Positions 7,201 through 12,612 of a stretch of 12,612 nucleotides of DNA are shown piece by piece. The notes under the pieces were generated by a model. That model was not told the DNA's origin. It saw nothing but the letters and a program-made list of their open reading frames with translations, and searched no databases. The DNA comes from HGM11416 sp964532155 (GTDB lineage: Bacteria > Bacillota > Clostridia > Christensenellales > Borkfalkiaceae). The stretch covers positions 1 to 12,612 of the forward strand of contig CAZHGN010000042.1 in assembly GCA_964532155.1 (NCBI GenBank), written 5' to 3'. Made by a program: the position numbers and the translations under genes. Position 1 is the first letter of the stretch; each line of letters starts with the position of its first letter.

Positions 7201-7712
7201 ATAAAATCGGTTACGAACTGTATAATCGTATACTCAAAGAACAGCTCGGCGAGTCGACTAAGACCTTCGAGACCGAAACGGATATCGGCGTTTCGGCTTT
7301 TATCCCCGAGGAGTATATTTCGAGCGAATCGCTCAGAATGGACGCGTATAAACAGATTGCCGAGATCGATTCGTTTGACGACGAAAAACGCGTAGTAGAC
7401 AGTTTAAGCCAAAACTTCGGCGCGCTTCCGCAAGAAACGATTAATCTCGTGAAGATCGCTAAGCTTAAATCGGCGTGCTCGCGACTGGGCATTATCCGCG
7501 CGGAACTTAGCGACAAGGCGTGCAAGCTTACCTTTAAAAATCTCGACAGCCTTTCCGCTTTTTCGATAATGGACGCAATCAACGACGGAAAAACTTCGGC
7601 AAAACTCACGTTCAGCGAAAATCCCGAGGTTGTCTTCGATATTAAGCAAAAAACGCACGAGTATCTTTTGGATGAACTTATAGCGTTTTGCACTGCCGCT
7701 TTTGCAAGTTAA
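4296..7712 (+). CDS. mfd: Transcription-repair coupling factor Mfd
   Basis: ATP-driven DNA translocase that pushes stalled RNA polymerase off DNA and recruits UvrA to the lesion. It is 1138 residues from ATG 4296, normal for the family. Domains in order: a UvrB-like N-terminal module without ATPase motifs (includes FSVRGDIVHIFPVGS); the RNA-polymerase-interacting CarD-like domain from about residue 480 (VGDYCVHERHGIGIV, MLYVGVDRMD); the RecG-like helicase core with Walker A GDVGYGKT (629-636), APTTILVEQH, the DEEQ box (730-733), SATPIPRTLHMSL, TTIIENGIDLPNANT and QLKGRVGRGDR; and the C-terminal TRCF domain. No clear Shine-Dalgarno precedes ATG 4296, and an in-frame TTG at 4278 also lacks one. 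Two hairpins with T-runs lie just upstream, so expression may depend on read-through. This gene follows pth as in many Bacillota. Confidence 0.97.
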   Translation: MLEKYIQAENLGESFISLKNDVRSGIPGAVFGVQAAEKYQLAAMLDLPVIYVARDGLTARNAAVALRALSGKRGVYLPAKDDVLLYNKAFNKDGYYERIVAIYRMMKGVDFVTCTFESLLQLMPSKIDSIELAVGKEYPLDGLSSRLISLGYTRSDEVDAKGRFSVRGDIVHIFPVGSEMPLRIDFFGDEVEKIVRYDGETTFETDKIVILPTLDFIVEPSEIPNIKKALKEGVKRFGTQIYANRARDIERELCEILDGEVPSMALSFVLPLLGCMNGSVRDFMGENAVVIYDEVKLLSDGLTSVLKEFADRRVALAANGESFYFSADQYKTPERLFKELDLPRKLAVQSLTSQINFFNPLKTYRINCTPVPRYALKPDDFFEAVKGWKTTGYRVIVCCGSADRADRLSRYLDERHIFADLGDNFPIDFSGIKITSFFLPNGFIYHDAKLAVIGTNDLYSRKEREKRVKRKRGDVYYAPEVGDYCVHERHGIGIVRGVERITTTDSTKDYLAIEYRGGDMLYVGVDRMDCLTKYMGGEEKPTLSKLGGQEFERVKERVKASIAKLTINLKKLYRERKEAKGFAFLPDDAMMREFEDSFPFEETEDQLQSIEEIKRDMESRRVMDRLLCGDVGYGKTEVALRAAFKAIESGKQVAFIAPTTILVEQHYMTAMSRFKDFPIKIAVLDRFRIQSEQTKTLAGLADGSIDMVIGTHRLFSKDIRFKDLGLLILDEEQRFGVEHKEKLKLLKENVDTLTLSATPIPRTLHMSLSGIRDISVINTPPTQRIPVQIFVTEESDALIYDALSKELARGGQAFVLYNSVESIAAFAKRIMDILPEARVVVGHGQMPERQLEDNILAFYRGEYDVLVATTIIENGIDLPNANTLIVVDADKLGLSTLYQLKGRVGRGDRMARAYFTYKQDKVLSEVAYKRLSALTEFSEFGSGFKIAMRDLEIRGAGNVLGKEQHGHMDKIGYELYNRILKEQLGESTKTFETETDIGVSAFIPEEYISSESLRMDAYKQIAEIDSFDDEKRVVDSLSQNFGALPQETINLVKIAKLKSACSRLGIIRAELSDKACKLTFKNLDSLSAFSIMDAINDGKTSAKLTFSENPEVVFDIKQKTHEYLLDELIAFCTAAFAS

Positions 7713-7714
7713 GT

Positions 7715-7737
7715 GGCGATAATCGACTTATAGCGCC
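7715..7737 (+). repeat. Dispersed intergenic repeat, copy 5 (after mfd)
   Basis: CGATAATCGACTTATAGCG (7717-7735), one mismatch (C to T at core position 12) from the consensus, starting four bases after the mfd stop. Flanking GG and CC extend it to a hairpin: GGCG + ATAA pairs with TTAT + CGCC, with an AG bulge and TCGAC loop. The one mismatch improves the inner stem. Confidence 0.82.
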
Positions 7738-7780
7738 ATATTTGACGTTTTTATATACCATAACGGTTGAGGATGAAACT

Positions 7781-8650
7781 ATGAAGGATTTAAACGGAAA
7801 TAAAAAAATACGCCGTAACGGCTTTTATACAGGTGAGCGCGCGGAGTTCGCGGCGAACGACCTTTTTTATGAAAAATGTACTTTTACCGACGGAGAATCG
7901 CCGCTTAAAGAAAGCGAGCGAATAGAACTGAACGACTGTGTTTTCGGTTGGAAATATCCGCTGTGGTATACGCGGTCGGCTACGGTGAAAAACACGTTGT
8001 GGCAAAAAACCGCTCGGTCGGGCGTGTGGTACGCCGATAACATAACGCTTGAAGACTGTACGGTGGACGCGCCTAAGAATTTTAGGCGGTGCGAAGGCGT
8101 TAAAATAAGTAATACGACTTTTTCAGAAGCGCAAGAAACGCTTTGGTCGTGCGAAAACGTTACCTTAAACGGCGTTACCGTTTGCGGCGATTATTTCGGA
8201 ATGAATTGCAAAAACGTCGAGGCGAGCGGTCTTAAAATAGACGGCAACTACTGTTTTGACGGAGCCGAAAACGTCGTGATAACGAACGCGGTGCTTAACT
8301 CTAAGGATTCTTTTTGGAACACTAAAAACGTAACCGTCAAGGATTCGGTAATCGTTGGCGAGTATATCGGTTGGAATTCTCAAAACCTTTCCTTCGTGAA
8401 CTGCAGGATAGAGAGCGAACAGGGCTTTTGCTATATAAAAGGTTTGCGGCTTGAAAACTGCGATATCGAGGGCACGACGTTGTGCTTCGAATATTGCAGT
8501 GATGTTTACGCAAATTTAAAAGGCAAGGCGGATAGCGTGAAAAATCCTATTTCGGGTGAAATAACCGCCGACGAGTTCGGTGAAATAATTATGGAAAGCG
8601 ACAAGGTGGACGTTTCGGCGACTAAGCTCGTTGCGCGTAAAAAGGCGTGA
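7781..8650 (+). CDS. DUF3737 family protein (right-handed beta-helix)
   Basis: A 289-residue cytoplasmic protein with no signal peptide or membrane span. I recognise it as DUF3737 from conserved blocks: GESPLKES, FGWKYPLWY, ARSGVWYADNITLEDC, APKNFRRCEGVKI, GDYFGMNCKNVE, GNYCFDGAENV, NSKDSFWNTKNVTVKDS, GEYIGWNSQNLSFVNC and the ending SDKVDVSATKLV. The repeated pattern NVTLxxCxIxG, one coil every 20 or so residues, is typical of a parallel beta-helix with stacked Asn, Cys and hydrophobic positions. No catalytic residues are known for the family and the function is not established. The start ATG 7781 is preceded by GAGGA (7769-7773). Its neighbours, mfd and a MalY-like enzyme, do not suggest a role. 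Confidence 0.88.
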   Translation: MKDLNGNKKIRRNGFYTGERAEFAANDLFYEKCTFTDGESPLKESERIELNDCVFGWKYPLWYTRSATVKNTLWQKTARSGVWYADNITLEDCTVDAPKNFRRCEGVKISNTTFSEAQETLWSCENVTLNGVTVCGDYFGMNCKNVEASGLKIDGNYCFDGAENVVITNAVLNSKDSFWNTKNVTVKDSVIVGEYIGWNSQNLSFVNCRIESEQGFCYIKGLRLENCDIEGTTLCFEYCSDVYANLKGKADSVKNPISGEITADEFGEIIMESDKVDVSATKLVARKKA

Positions 8651-8718
8651 ATTTTTTAATGCGTATCGCAAAATTTCAGCCGCGAATATACTTTTTGTGA
8701 GTTTTGACGGAGTAATTT

Positions 8719-9927
8719 ATGATTTACGATTTCGATAAAATAATTGACAGGCGCGGCAGCGGCTCGCTTAAGTGGAACGTTGCCGTAAACGAACTTGCCC
8801 TTTGGGTTGCCGACATGGATTTCGAGGCGGCTCCGCCTATTCTGCGTGCCGTTAAAAACCGTGCGGAGCATGGCGTTTTCGGGTACGGAGAGGTTACCGA
8901 CGATTGGTACGACGCCGTTATAGGCTGGTGGAAACGCCGTCACGGCTACGAGATTCCGAGACGGTCGCTCGTTTTTTCGACGGGAGTCGTTCCCGCCATT
9001 TCGTCGTCGGTAAGGCGGCTTACCGCTCCTAACGAAAAAGTCGTTTTGCTTACCCCCGGTTACAACATCTTTTTTAACTCGGTTTTAAACAACGGACGGC
9101 GCGTTGTCGAGTGCCCTTTAATTTACGAAAAAGGGGGCTATAGGGCGGATTTCGACGATTTGGAAAGAAAATTAGCCGATAAAGAAACCACTCTTATGAT
9201 ACTGTGCAATCCGCATAATCCAGTCGGTAAAATTTGGACGAAGGAAGAACTTGCAACCATTGGCGATTTATGCGAAAAATATTCGGTTACCGTTATATCG
9301 GACGAAATTCATTGCGATATTACCGAGCCGAGCGTTAGGTACGTGCCCTTTGCATCCGTTTCAAAAAATTGCGCTAAAAATTCGGTCGTTTGCATATCGG
9401 CTACAAAAGCTTTCAACTTGGCGGGTTTGCAGTGCGCCGCGGTGTATTCTGAAAACTCCAAACTTTTGGCAAGAGTCAACCGCGCTTTAAACACCGACGA
9501 AGTCGCCGAACCTAACGCTTTTGCCGTTTCGGCAACCGTCGCCGCCTTTAACGAAAGCGAGGCGTGGCTCGACCAAATGTGTGCCTATACGTCCGAAAAC
9601 AAGCACTTCGTTAAAAAATTTCTTGCCGAAAACGCGCCTTTAATTAAGATGACAGAGTCTAACGCGACCTACCTTTGTTGGTTAGATTGCACCGCGCTCG
9701 TATCATTATCGCAAGCGGACGGCGATGATTTTAAAATGGGTAAAAAGCCTTTTAAAAGTTCTGCGGAACTTGCCGAAAAACTCAGGCGCGAAACCGGCGT
9801 TTATCTTTCCGAGGGCGGTCAGTTCGGGCTTGGTGGCGAGGGATTTTTGCGTTTGAACGCCGCTTGCCCTAAGTCGGTGCTTAAAACCGCGCTCGAAAAA
9901 ATCTGCGATTTCGTAAATAGCCTCTAA
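8719..9927 (+). CDS. MalY/PatB-type PLP-dependent aminotransferase / cystathionine beta-lyase
   Basis: Fold-type I PLP enzyme of 402 residues, probably a C-S lyase that splits cystathionine or cysteine to a thiol, pyruvate and ammonia. The MalY/PatB subgroup is indicated by the opening YDFDKIIDRRGSGSLKWN, LALWVADMDFEAAPPI, and FGYGEVTDDWYDAVIGWW. PLP-site elements are STGVVPAIS, NPHNPVGKIW with Asn167, SDEIHCDI with Asp195 and His198, and the Schiff-base lysine Lys230 in SATKAFNLAG. The C-terminal domain ends GGEGFLRLNAACP with the carboxylate-binding Arg. The start ATG 8719 has GGAG six bases upstream. It could alternatively act as an aminotransferase; sequence alone does not separate these activities. 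The final codons are duplicated just after the stop, at the edge of the assembly gap. Confidence 0.9.
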   Translation: MIYDFDKIIDRRGSGSLKWNVAVNELALWVADMDFEAAPPILRAVKNRAEHGVFGYGEVTDDWYDAVIGWWKRRHGYEIPRRSLVFSTGVVPAISSSVRRLTAPNEKVVLLTPGYNIFFNSVLNNGRRVVECPLIYEKGGYRADFDDLERKLADKETTLMILCNPHNPVGKIWTKEELATIGDLCEKYSVTVISDEIHCDITEPSVRYVPFASVSKNCAKNSVVCISATKAFNLAGLQCAAVYSENSKLLARVNRALNTDEVAEPNAFAVSATVAAFNESEAWLDQMCAYTSENKHFVKKFLAENAPLIKMTESNATYLCWLDCTALVSLSQADGDDFKMGKKPFKSSAELAEKLRRETGVYLSEGGQFGLGGEGFLRLNAACPKSVLKTALEKICDFVNSL

Positions 9928-9963
9928 CCTTTTTTGTAAATAGTTTCTAATTATCTAAGTCGG
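9909..9963 (+). repeat. 55-bp direct repeat, left copy (contig end)
   Basis: Identical to 10064-10118 on the other side of the 100-N gap. It includes the last 18 bases of the malY-like gene. An exact terminal overlap next to a run of N is most easily explained as two contig ends sharing an assembler k-mer, so the duplication is probably not real. Confidence 0.9.
9910..9950 (+). repeat. 23-bp tandem duplication of the gene's 3' end
   Basis: TTCGTAAATAGCCTCTAA (9910-9927, encoding FVNSL and stop) recurs 23 bp later as TTTGTAAATAGTTTCTAA (9933-9950, which would encode FVNSF and stop). Fourteen of 18 bases or more match, including GTAAATAG at 9913 and 9936. The same pair appears after the gap because of the 55-bp overlap. 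Confidence 0.7.
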
Positions 9964-10063
9964 NNNNNNNNNNNNNNNNNNNNNNNNNNNNNNNNNNNNN
10001 NNNNNNNNNNNNNNNNNNNNNNNNNNNNNNNNNNNNNNNNNNNNNNNNNNNNNNNNNNNNNNN
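9964..10063. other. Assembly gap (100 N)
   Basis: Exactly 100 N, the usual placeholder length for a gap of unknown size. Both flanks carry the same 55 bp, so the true gap may be zero or negative, or may hide more copies of the 23-bp tandem unit. Confidence 0.98.
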
Positions 10064-10118
10064 TTTCGTAAATAGCCTCTAACCTTTTTTGTAAATAGTT
10101 TCTAATTATCTAAGTCGG
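10064..10118 (+). repeat. 55-bp direct repeat, right copy (contig start)
   Basis: Exact copy of 9909-9963, beginning at the first base after the N run. The remaining sequence (TAAAACGATTTG onward) then continues into the terminator. Confidence 0.9.
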
Positions 10119-10138
10119 TAAAACGATTTGATTGGCTG

Positions 10139-10162
10139 CGCCTCGTTTTCGGGGCGTTTTTT
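10139..10162 (+). terminator. Rho-independent terminator
   Basis: Stem CGCCTCG (10139-10145) / CGGGGCG (10150-10156), 7 bp with one G-T pair, TTTT loop, followed by TTTTTT (10157-10162). Most likely ends the malY-like transcript once the artificial gap is removed; its real distance from that stop codon would then be about 56 bp. Confidence 0.8.
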
Positions 10163-10221
10163 CTTGCGCGCCTCTGGCATATCGATTGCATACCGTTTTT
10201 GAAAGGGGGCATAATACCCTT

Positions 10222-10428
10222 ATGAAGATTAGCGGAATTATCTCTTACGTTGCGGTTGCCGTGGGCGCGCTGTTATGGCTTTTAATCGGATTATTCGATC
10301 TTAATCTCGTCAATGAAATTTGCGGTTACGGTTCGCATATCGCGCGGTATATATACGTCGGTATCGGTCTTGGCGGTATGTTTTTCGTCTACGTTTCCAT
10401 TGCTTTTTCACCGCTGAAAAATCTTTAA
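10222..10428 (+). CDS. DUF378 family small membrane protein
   Basis: A 68-residue hydrophobic protein with two membrane segments, roughly residues 4-24 and 43-62, joined by a short loop (DLNLVNEICGYGSHIAR). The pattern GALLWLLIGLFDLNLV...RYIYVGIGLGGMFFVYV corresponds to DUF378 (YuzA-like; usually GGINWGLVGLFNFDLV...RIIYVLVGL). The function of the family is unknown. ATG 10222 is the conserved start. AGGGGG at 10204-10209 is the only ribosome binding candidate, at a long spacing of 12. AAGGG (10203-10207) and CCCTT (10217-10221) can pair, which may hide the site or shorten the effective distance. It stands alone between a terminator upstream and the glgB promoter downstream. Confidence 0.78.
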   Translation: MKISGIISYVAVAVGALLWLLIGLFDLNLVNEICGYGSHIARYIYVGIGLGGMFFVYVSIAFSPLKNL

Positions 10429-10547
10429 TCGGCTTAACAAGCGGATAAAAATCGTTTTTTTGTCGTGAGAGTTAGGTAATTTTTTGGTTTTTTGCGAAAA
10501 AACAAATAAAAAAACGGCTAAAGAGGCAAAAAATTTTTGAAATTGTA
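10429..10547. other. AT-rich spacer without genes
   Basis: Rich in A and T runs, with GTTTTTT-GCG-AAAAAAC (10487-10503), a 7-bp but AT-only stem. It shows no ORF and no clear terminator for the DUF378 gene. It may act as UP-element-like or curved DNA for the promoter that follows. Confidence 0.4.
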
Positions 10548-10576
10548 TTGAAAAAAATTATAAAGTATAGTATAAT
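10548..10576 (+). promoter_or_regulatory. Strong sigma-A promoter of glgB
   Basis: -35 TTGAAA (10548-10553), 17-bp spacer, perfect -10 TATAAT (10571-10576), preceded by A/T tracts. A start near 10583 gives a leader of about 174 nt before glgB. Confidence 0.8.
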
Positions 10577-10594
10577 GGTGGTCGTGATAAAGTG

Positions 10595-10729
10595 AGGGCG
10601 GTCGCCCTTTAGTTTTGTCCGCTGTCGGTTTTAGTGACAGTTTATGCATACTCGTTATTTGACAAATAACTTTAACCGTCGTAAATATTTAACTCCGTCC
10701 GTAATACACGGATCAGTCGCTTTGCGGCT
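10595..10729 (+). promoter_or_regulatory. Hairpin-rich glgB leader
   Basis: Successive inverted repeats: AGGGC-GGTC-GCCCT (10595-10608) followed by TTTAGTTTT; CTGTC/GACAG (10622-10640); the palindrome GTTATTTGACAAATAAC (10654-10670); TCCGT-AATAC-ACGGA (10698-10712); AGTCGC-TTT-GCGGCT (10715-10729). I recognise no known riboswitch or T-box. The leader may control glgB by RNA structure, and the palindrome could be an operator. It contains TTGACA (10659-10664) with TAAATA 17 bp further on, a weak possible second promoter. Confidence 0.5.
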
Positions 10730-10760
10730 AAATCACGCTTATTCGAAAAGGCTGTTATGA
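10644..10760 (+). CDS. Possible 38-codon upstream ORF overlapping glgB start
   Basis: ATG 10644 opens a frame of 38 codons rich in Arg, Lys and His (MHTRYLTNNF... ending AYSKRLL) that stops at TGA 10758-10760. Its stop overlaps the glgB start as ATGA, the arrangement used for translational coupling. Against it: no Shine-Dalgarno is visible before the ATG, a stop lies just upstream in frame, and an ORF this short can arise by chance. I cannot match it to any known leader peptide. Confidence 0.22.
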   Translation: MHTRYLTNNFNRRKYLTPSVIHGSVALRLNHAYSKRLL

Positions 10761-12612
10761 AGAACGATTTACCTGTTTATTTGTTTCACCAAGGCACTAA
10801 TTACCGCTCCTACGATTTTTTCGGGAGCCATTTCGGCGAGGAAAACGGTAAGAAAGGTGTCTTTTTTCGCGTTTATGCAAAAAATGCTTTCGCCGTTTCG
10901 TTAGTCGGCGATTTTAACGATTGGGACGAAACCAAAAATCCCATGGAACGCATTACCGACGACGGAATATACGAGGTTTTCGTCGAAGGCATCAAACAGT
11001 TCGACAGTTATAAATACGCCGTAAAATCGGCAAAAGGCTGGGTGTTTAAAGCCGATCCGTTTGCTTTTCATGCGGAGACGGCACCTCAAACGGCTTCTAA
11101 GGTGTACGAGCTTGACGGTTACGATTGGCAGGATGCCGAATATCTCGAAAACAGATCGCAACGGAACGTATATTCCGAACCGGTCAATATATTCGAAGTT
11201 AACCTTGCGAGCTGGAAACGGCGCGAGGACGGCAGTTTTTTGAGTTACCGCGAACTTGCCGACGAGCTTGTCGGTTACGCCAAGCGTATGAATTATACGC
11301 ATATCGAGCTAATGCCCGTTACCGAATATCCTTTCGACGGCAGTTGGGGATATCAGGTTACCGGATATTTTGCCGTTACGTCGAGATTTGGCACCCCGCA
11401 CGACTTTATGTATTTCGTAGATAAATGCCATAAAGCCGGTTTGGGCGTTATTCTCGATTGGGTACCCGCACACTTTCCTAAAGACGAGCACGGACTTTAC
11501 GAGTTCGACGGCACTTGCATGTACGAGTATGCCGACGAGCGCCTTCGCGAGCATAAAGGTTGGGGTACGCGCGTTTTCGATTTCGGCAAAACCGAGGTTC
11601 AGTCCTTTTTGATTTCTTCGGCGACTTTCTTCTTCGATAAATATCATGTCGACGGACTTAGAGTTGACGCCGTTGCTTCCATGCTTTATCTCGACTACGA
11701 CCGTAAAAACGGCGAGTGGCAACCCAACGACGAGGGCGGCAATATCAATAAAGCGGCTGTCGCGCTGCTCAGAAAAACGAACAGCGCCATTTTCGGAAGT
11801 TTCCCCGGCATTATGATGATTGCCGAGGAGTCTACCGCTTTCCCCCTTGTTACCGCACCCGTAAGCGAAGGCGGCTTGGGCTTTAATTTCAAATGGAATA
11901 TGGGCTGGATGAACGACGTTTTGTCCTATCTTTCCACCGATCCTTATTTCCGCAGTTCCGGGCATAACAAAATGACCTTTTCCATGATGTATGCTTTTTC
12001 CGAAAACTTCATTTTGCCCGTTTCGCACGACGAAGTAGTTCACGGCAAGCATTCGCTCATCGATAAAATCCCCGGAACTTACGAGGATAAGTTCGCTACC
12101 GTTCGCGCCTTTATGGGGTATATGTACTCCCATCCCGGCAAAAAACTCAATTTTATGGGTACCGAGATAGGGCAGTTCAAAGAATGGAACTATAAAGAGG
12201 GCGTGGAATATTTCTTGCTCGATTACGAAGCGCATAAAAAACTTCAATATTTCTTTAAAAAGCTCGGTGAGTTCTATACTCGCAATCCCGCGCTCTACAC
12301 GCTCGAGCGTTCGTGGGACGGTTTCGAATGGCTCGTCGCAGACGATAAAAACAACGACGTTTACGTTTACGAACGCACTTCTTCCGACGGGCAAAAAATT
12401 ATCGCCGTCGTTAACTTTTCCGGCGTGGATCAGGTCAATTATCGATTCGGCGTGCATAAAGGTAAATACAAGGTCGTTTTCGATTCCGACTCGGTATCGT
12501 TCGGCGGCTCCGGCACGTTCGCCAAAAAAACCTACTCCGCAAAACGCATTCCCTCTCACGGGAAGCGCCAGTCTATTGCCGTTAACGTGGCGAAACTGTC
12601 GTTTGTCTATCT
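10757..12612 (+). CDS. glgB: 1,4-alpha-glucan branching enzyme GlgB (3' end beyond window)
   Basis: Forms alpha-1,6 branches in glycogen by moving segments of alpha-1,4 glucan. 618 codons are present with no stop. Clostridial GlgB proteins end at about this length and the last residues (AVNVAKLSFVYL) look like the final strand, so only a few residues should be missing. Domains: N-terminal CBM48 at about 20-105 (GVFFRVYAKNAFAVSLVGDFNDWD), then the GH13 barrel with LMPVTEYPFDGSWGYQ, VILDWVPAHFPKDEHG, the nucleophile Asp304 in DGLRVDAVASML, the acid/base Glu357 in AEEST, and Asp425 in SHDEVVHGK, followed by the C-terminal beta domain from about residue 515. The start ATG 10757 has AAAAGG five bases upstream. 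It follows a strong promoter and long structured leader. No other glg gene is in view. Confidence 0.95.
   Translation, partial: MKNDLPVYLFHQGTNYRSYDFFGSHFGEENGKKGVFFRVYAKNAFAVSLVGDFNDWDETKNPMERITDDGIYEVFVEGIKQFDSYKYAVKSAKGWVFKADPFAFHAETAPQTASKVYELDGYDWQDAEYLENRSQRNVYSEPVNIFEVNLASWKRREDGSFLSYRELADELVGYAKRMNYTHIELMPVTEYPFDGSWGYQVTGYFAVTSRFGTPHDFMYFVDKCHKAGLGVILDWVPAHFPKDEHGLYEFDGTCMYEYADERLREHKGWGTRVFDFGKTEVQSFLISSATFFFDKYHVDGLRVDAVASMLYLDYDRKNGEWQPNDEGGNINKAAVALLRKTNSAIFGSFPGIMMIAEESTAFPLVTAPVSEGGLGFNFKWNMGWMNDVLSYLSTDPYFRSSGHNKMTFSMMYAFSENFILPVSHDEVVHGKHSLIDKIPGTYEDKFATVRAFMGYMYSHPGKKLNFMGTEIGQFKEWNYKEGVEYFLLDYEAHKKLQYFFKKLGEFYTRNPALYTLERSWDGFEWLVADDKNNDVYVYERTSSDGQKIIAVVNFSGVDQVNYRFGVHKGKYKVVFDSDSVSFGGSGTFAKKTYSAKRIPSHGKRQSIAVNVAKLSFVY

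Noticed and set aside
1165..7737. CRISPR-like interpretation of the dispersed repeat
   Set aside because: Copies are 19 bp, hundreds to thousands of bases apart, in both orientations and separated by complete genes; there are no regular spacers or cas genes.
7742..7780. TTGACG at 7742 as a promoter for the DUF3737 gene
   Set aside because: No -10 box is found at 16-18 bp, and the position would put the transcription start at or beyond the ribosome binding site.
11309..12559. Long open frame of 416 codons on the - strand
   Set aside because: It lies wholly antisense to glgB, whose + frame encodes all GH13 motifs. Its translation shows no recognisable domain. Codon bias of the real gene explains the absence of stops.

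Overview
This window looks like chromosome of an uncultured member of the Bacillota (Clostridia-like). The evidence is the order prs - pth - mfd, which is a conserved neighbourhood in this phylum, AGGAGG-type ribosome binding sites, small Firmicutes-type families (DUF378, DUF3737, CPBP protease), and a 100-N scaffold gap flanked by an exact 55-bp overlap, as seen in short-read or metagenome assemblies. All convincing genes are on the + strand. The content is mostly housekeeping; I see no phage, transposase, toxin-antitoxin, CRISPR or defence genes and no rRNA or tRNA.

Layout. 1-117: lysine-rich tail of an upstream gene, cut by the window edge. 166-1119: CPBP intramembrane protease. 1213-2222: rlmH (23S rRNA pseudouridine methyltransferase) and tadA (tRNA adenosine deaminase). 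2223-2612: a 390-bp intergenic region with several hairpins, a degenerate heptanucleotide tandem repeat and a good sigma-A promoter. 2613-4181: prs (PRPP synthase) and pth (peptidyl-tRNA hydrolase). 4296-7712: mfd (transcription-repair coupling factor). 7781-8650: a DUF3737 beta-helix protein. 8719-9927: a MalY/PatB-type PLP enzyme. 9964-10063: the N gap. 10222-10428: a DUF378 membrane protein. 10429-10756: AT-rich spacer, strong promoter and a hairpin-rich glgB leader. 10757 to the end: glgB (glycogen branching enzyme), running off the window probably only a few codons before its stop.

Functionally, rlmH, tadA and pth all serve translation (ribosome modification, wobble inosine, peptidyl-tRNA recycling), prs feeds nucleotide, histidine and tryptophan synthesis, and mfd couples stalled transcription to excision repair. 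MalY/PatB and glgB are unrelated metabolic genes.

The most unusual feature is a short dispersed repeat, CGATAATCGACCTATAGCG. It occurs five times between 1165 and 7735, four times in + orientation and once inverted, always between genes. It sits directly at the 3' ends of rlmH, tadA and mfd, supplies the stop codon of tadA, and its G-rich tail appears to supply the ribosome binding site of tadA. The inverted copy upstream of mfd forms a terminator-like hairpin. Other points worth checking are the structured glgB leader with a 17-bp palindrome and an overlooked 38-codon ORF that overlaps the glgB start by ATGA, and a tandem duplication of the last codons of the malY-like gene exactly where the assembly breaks.
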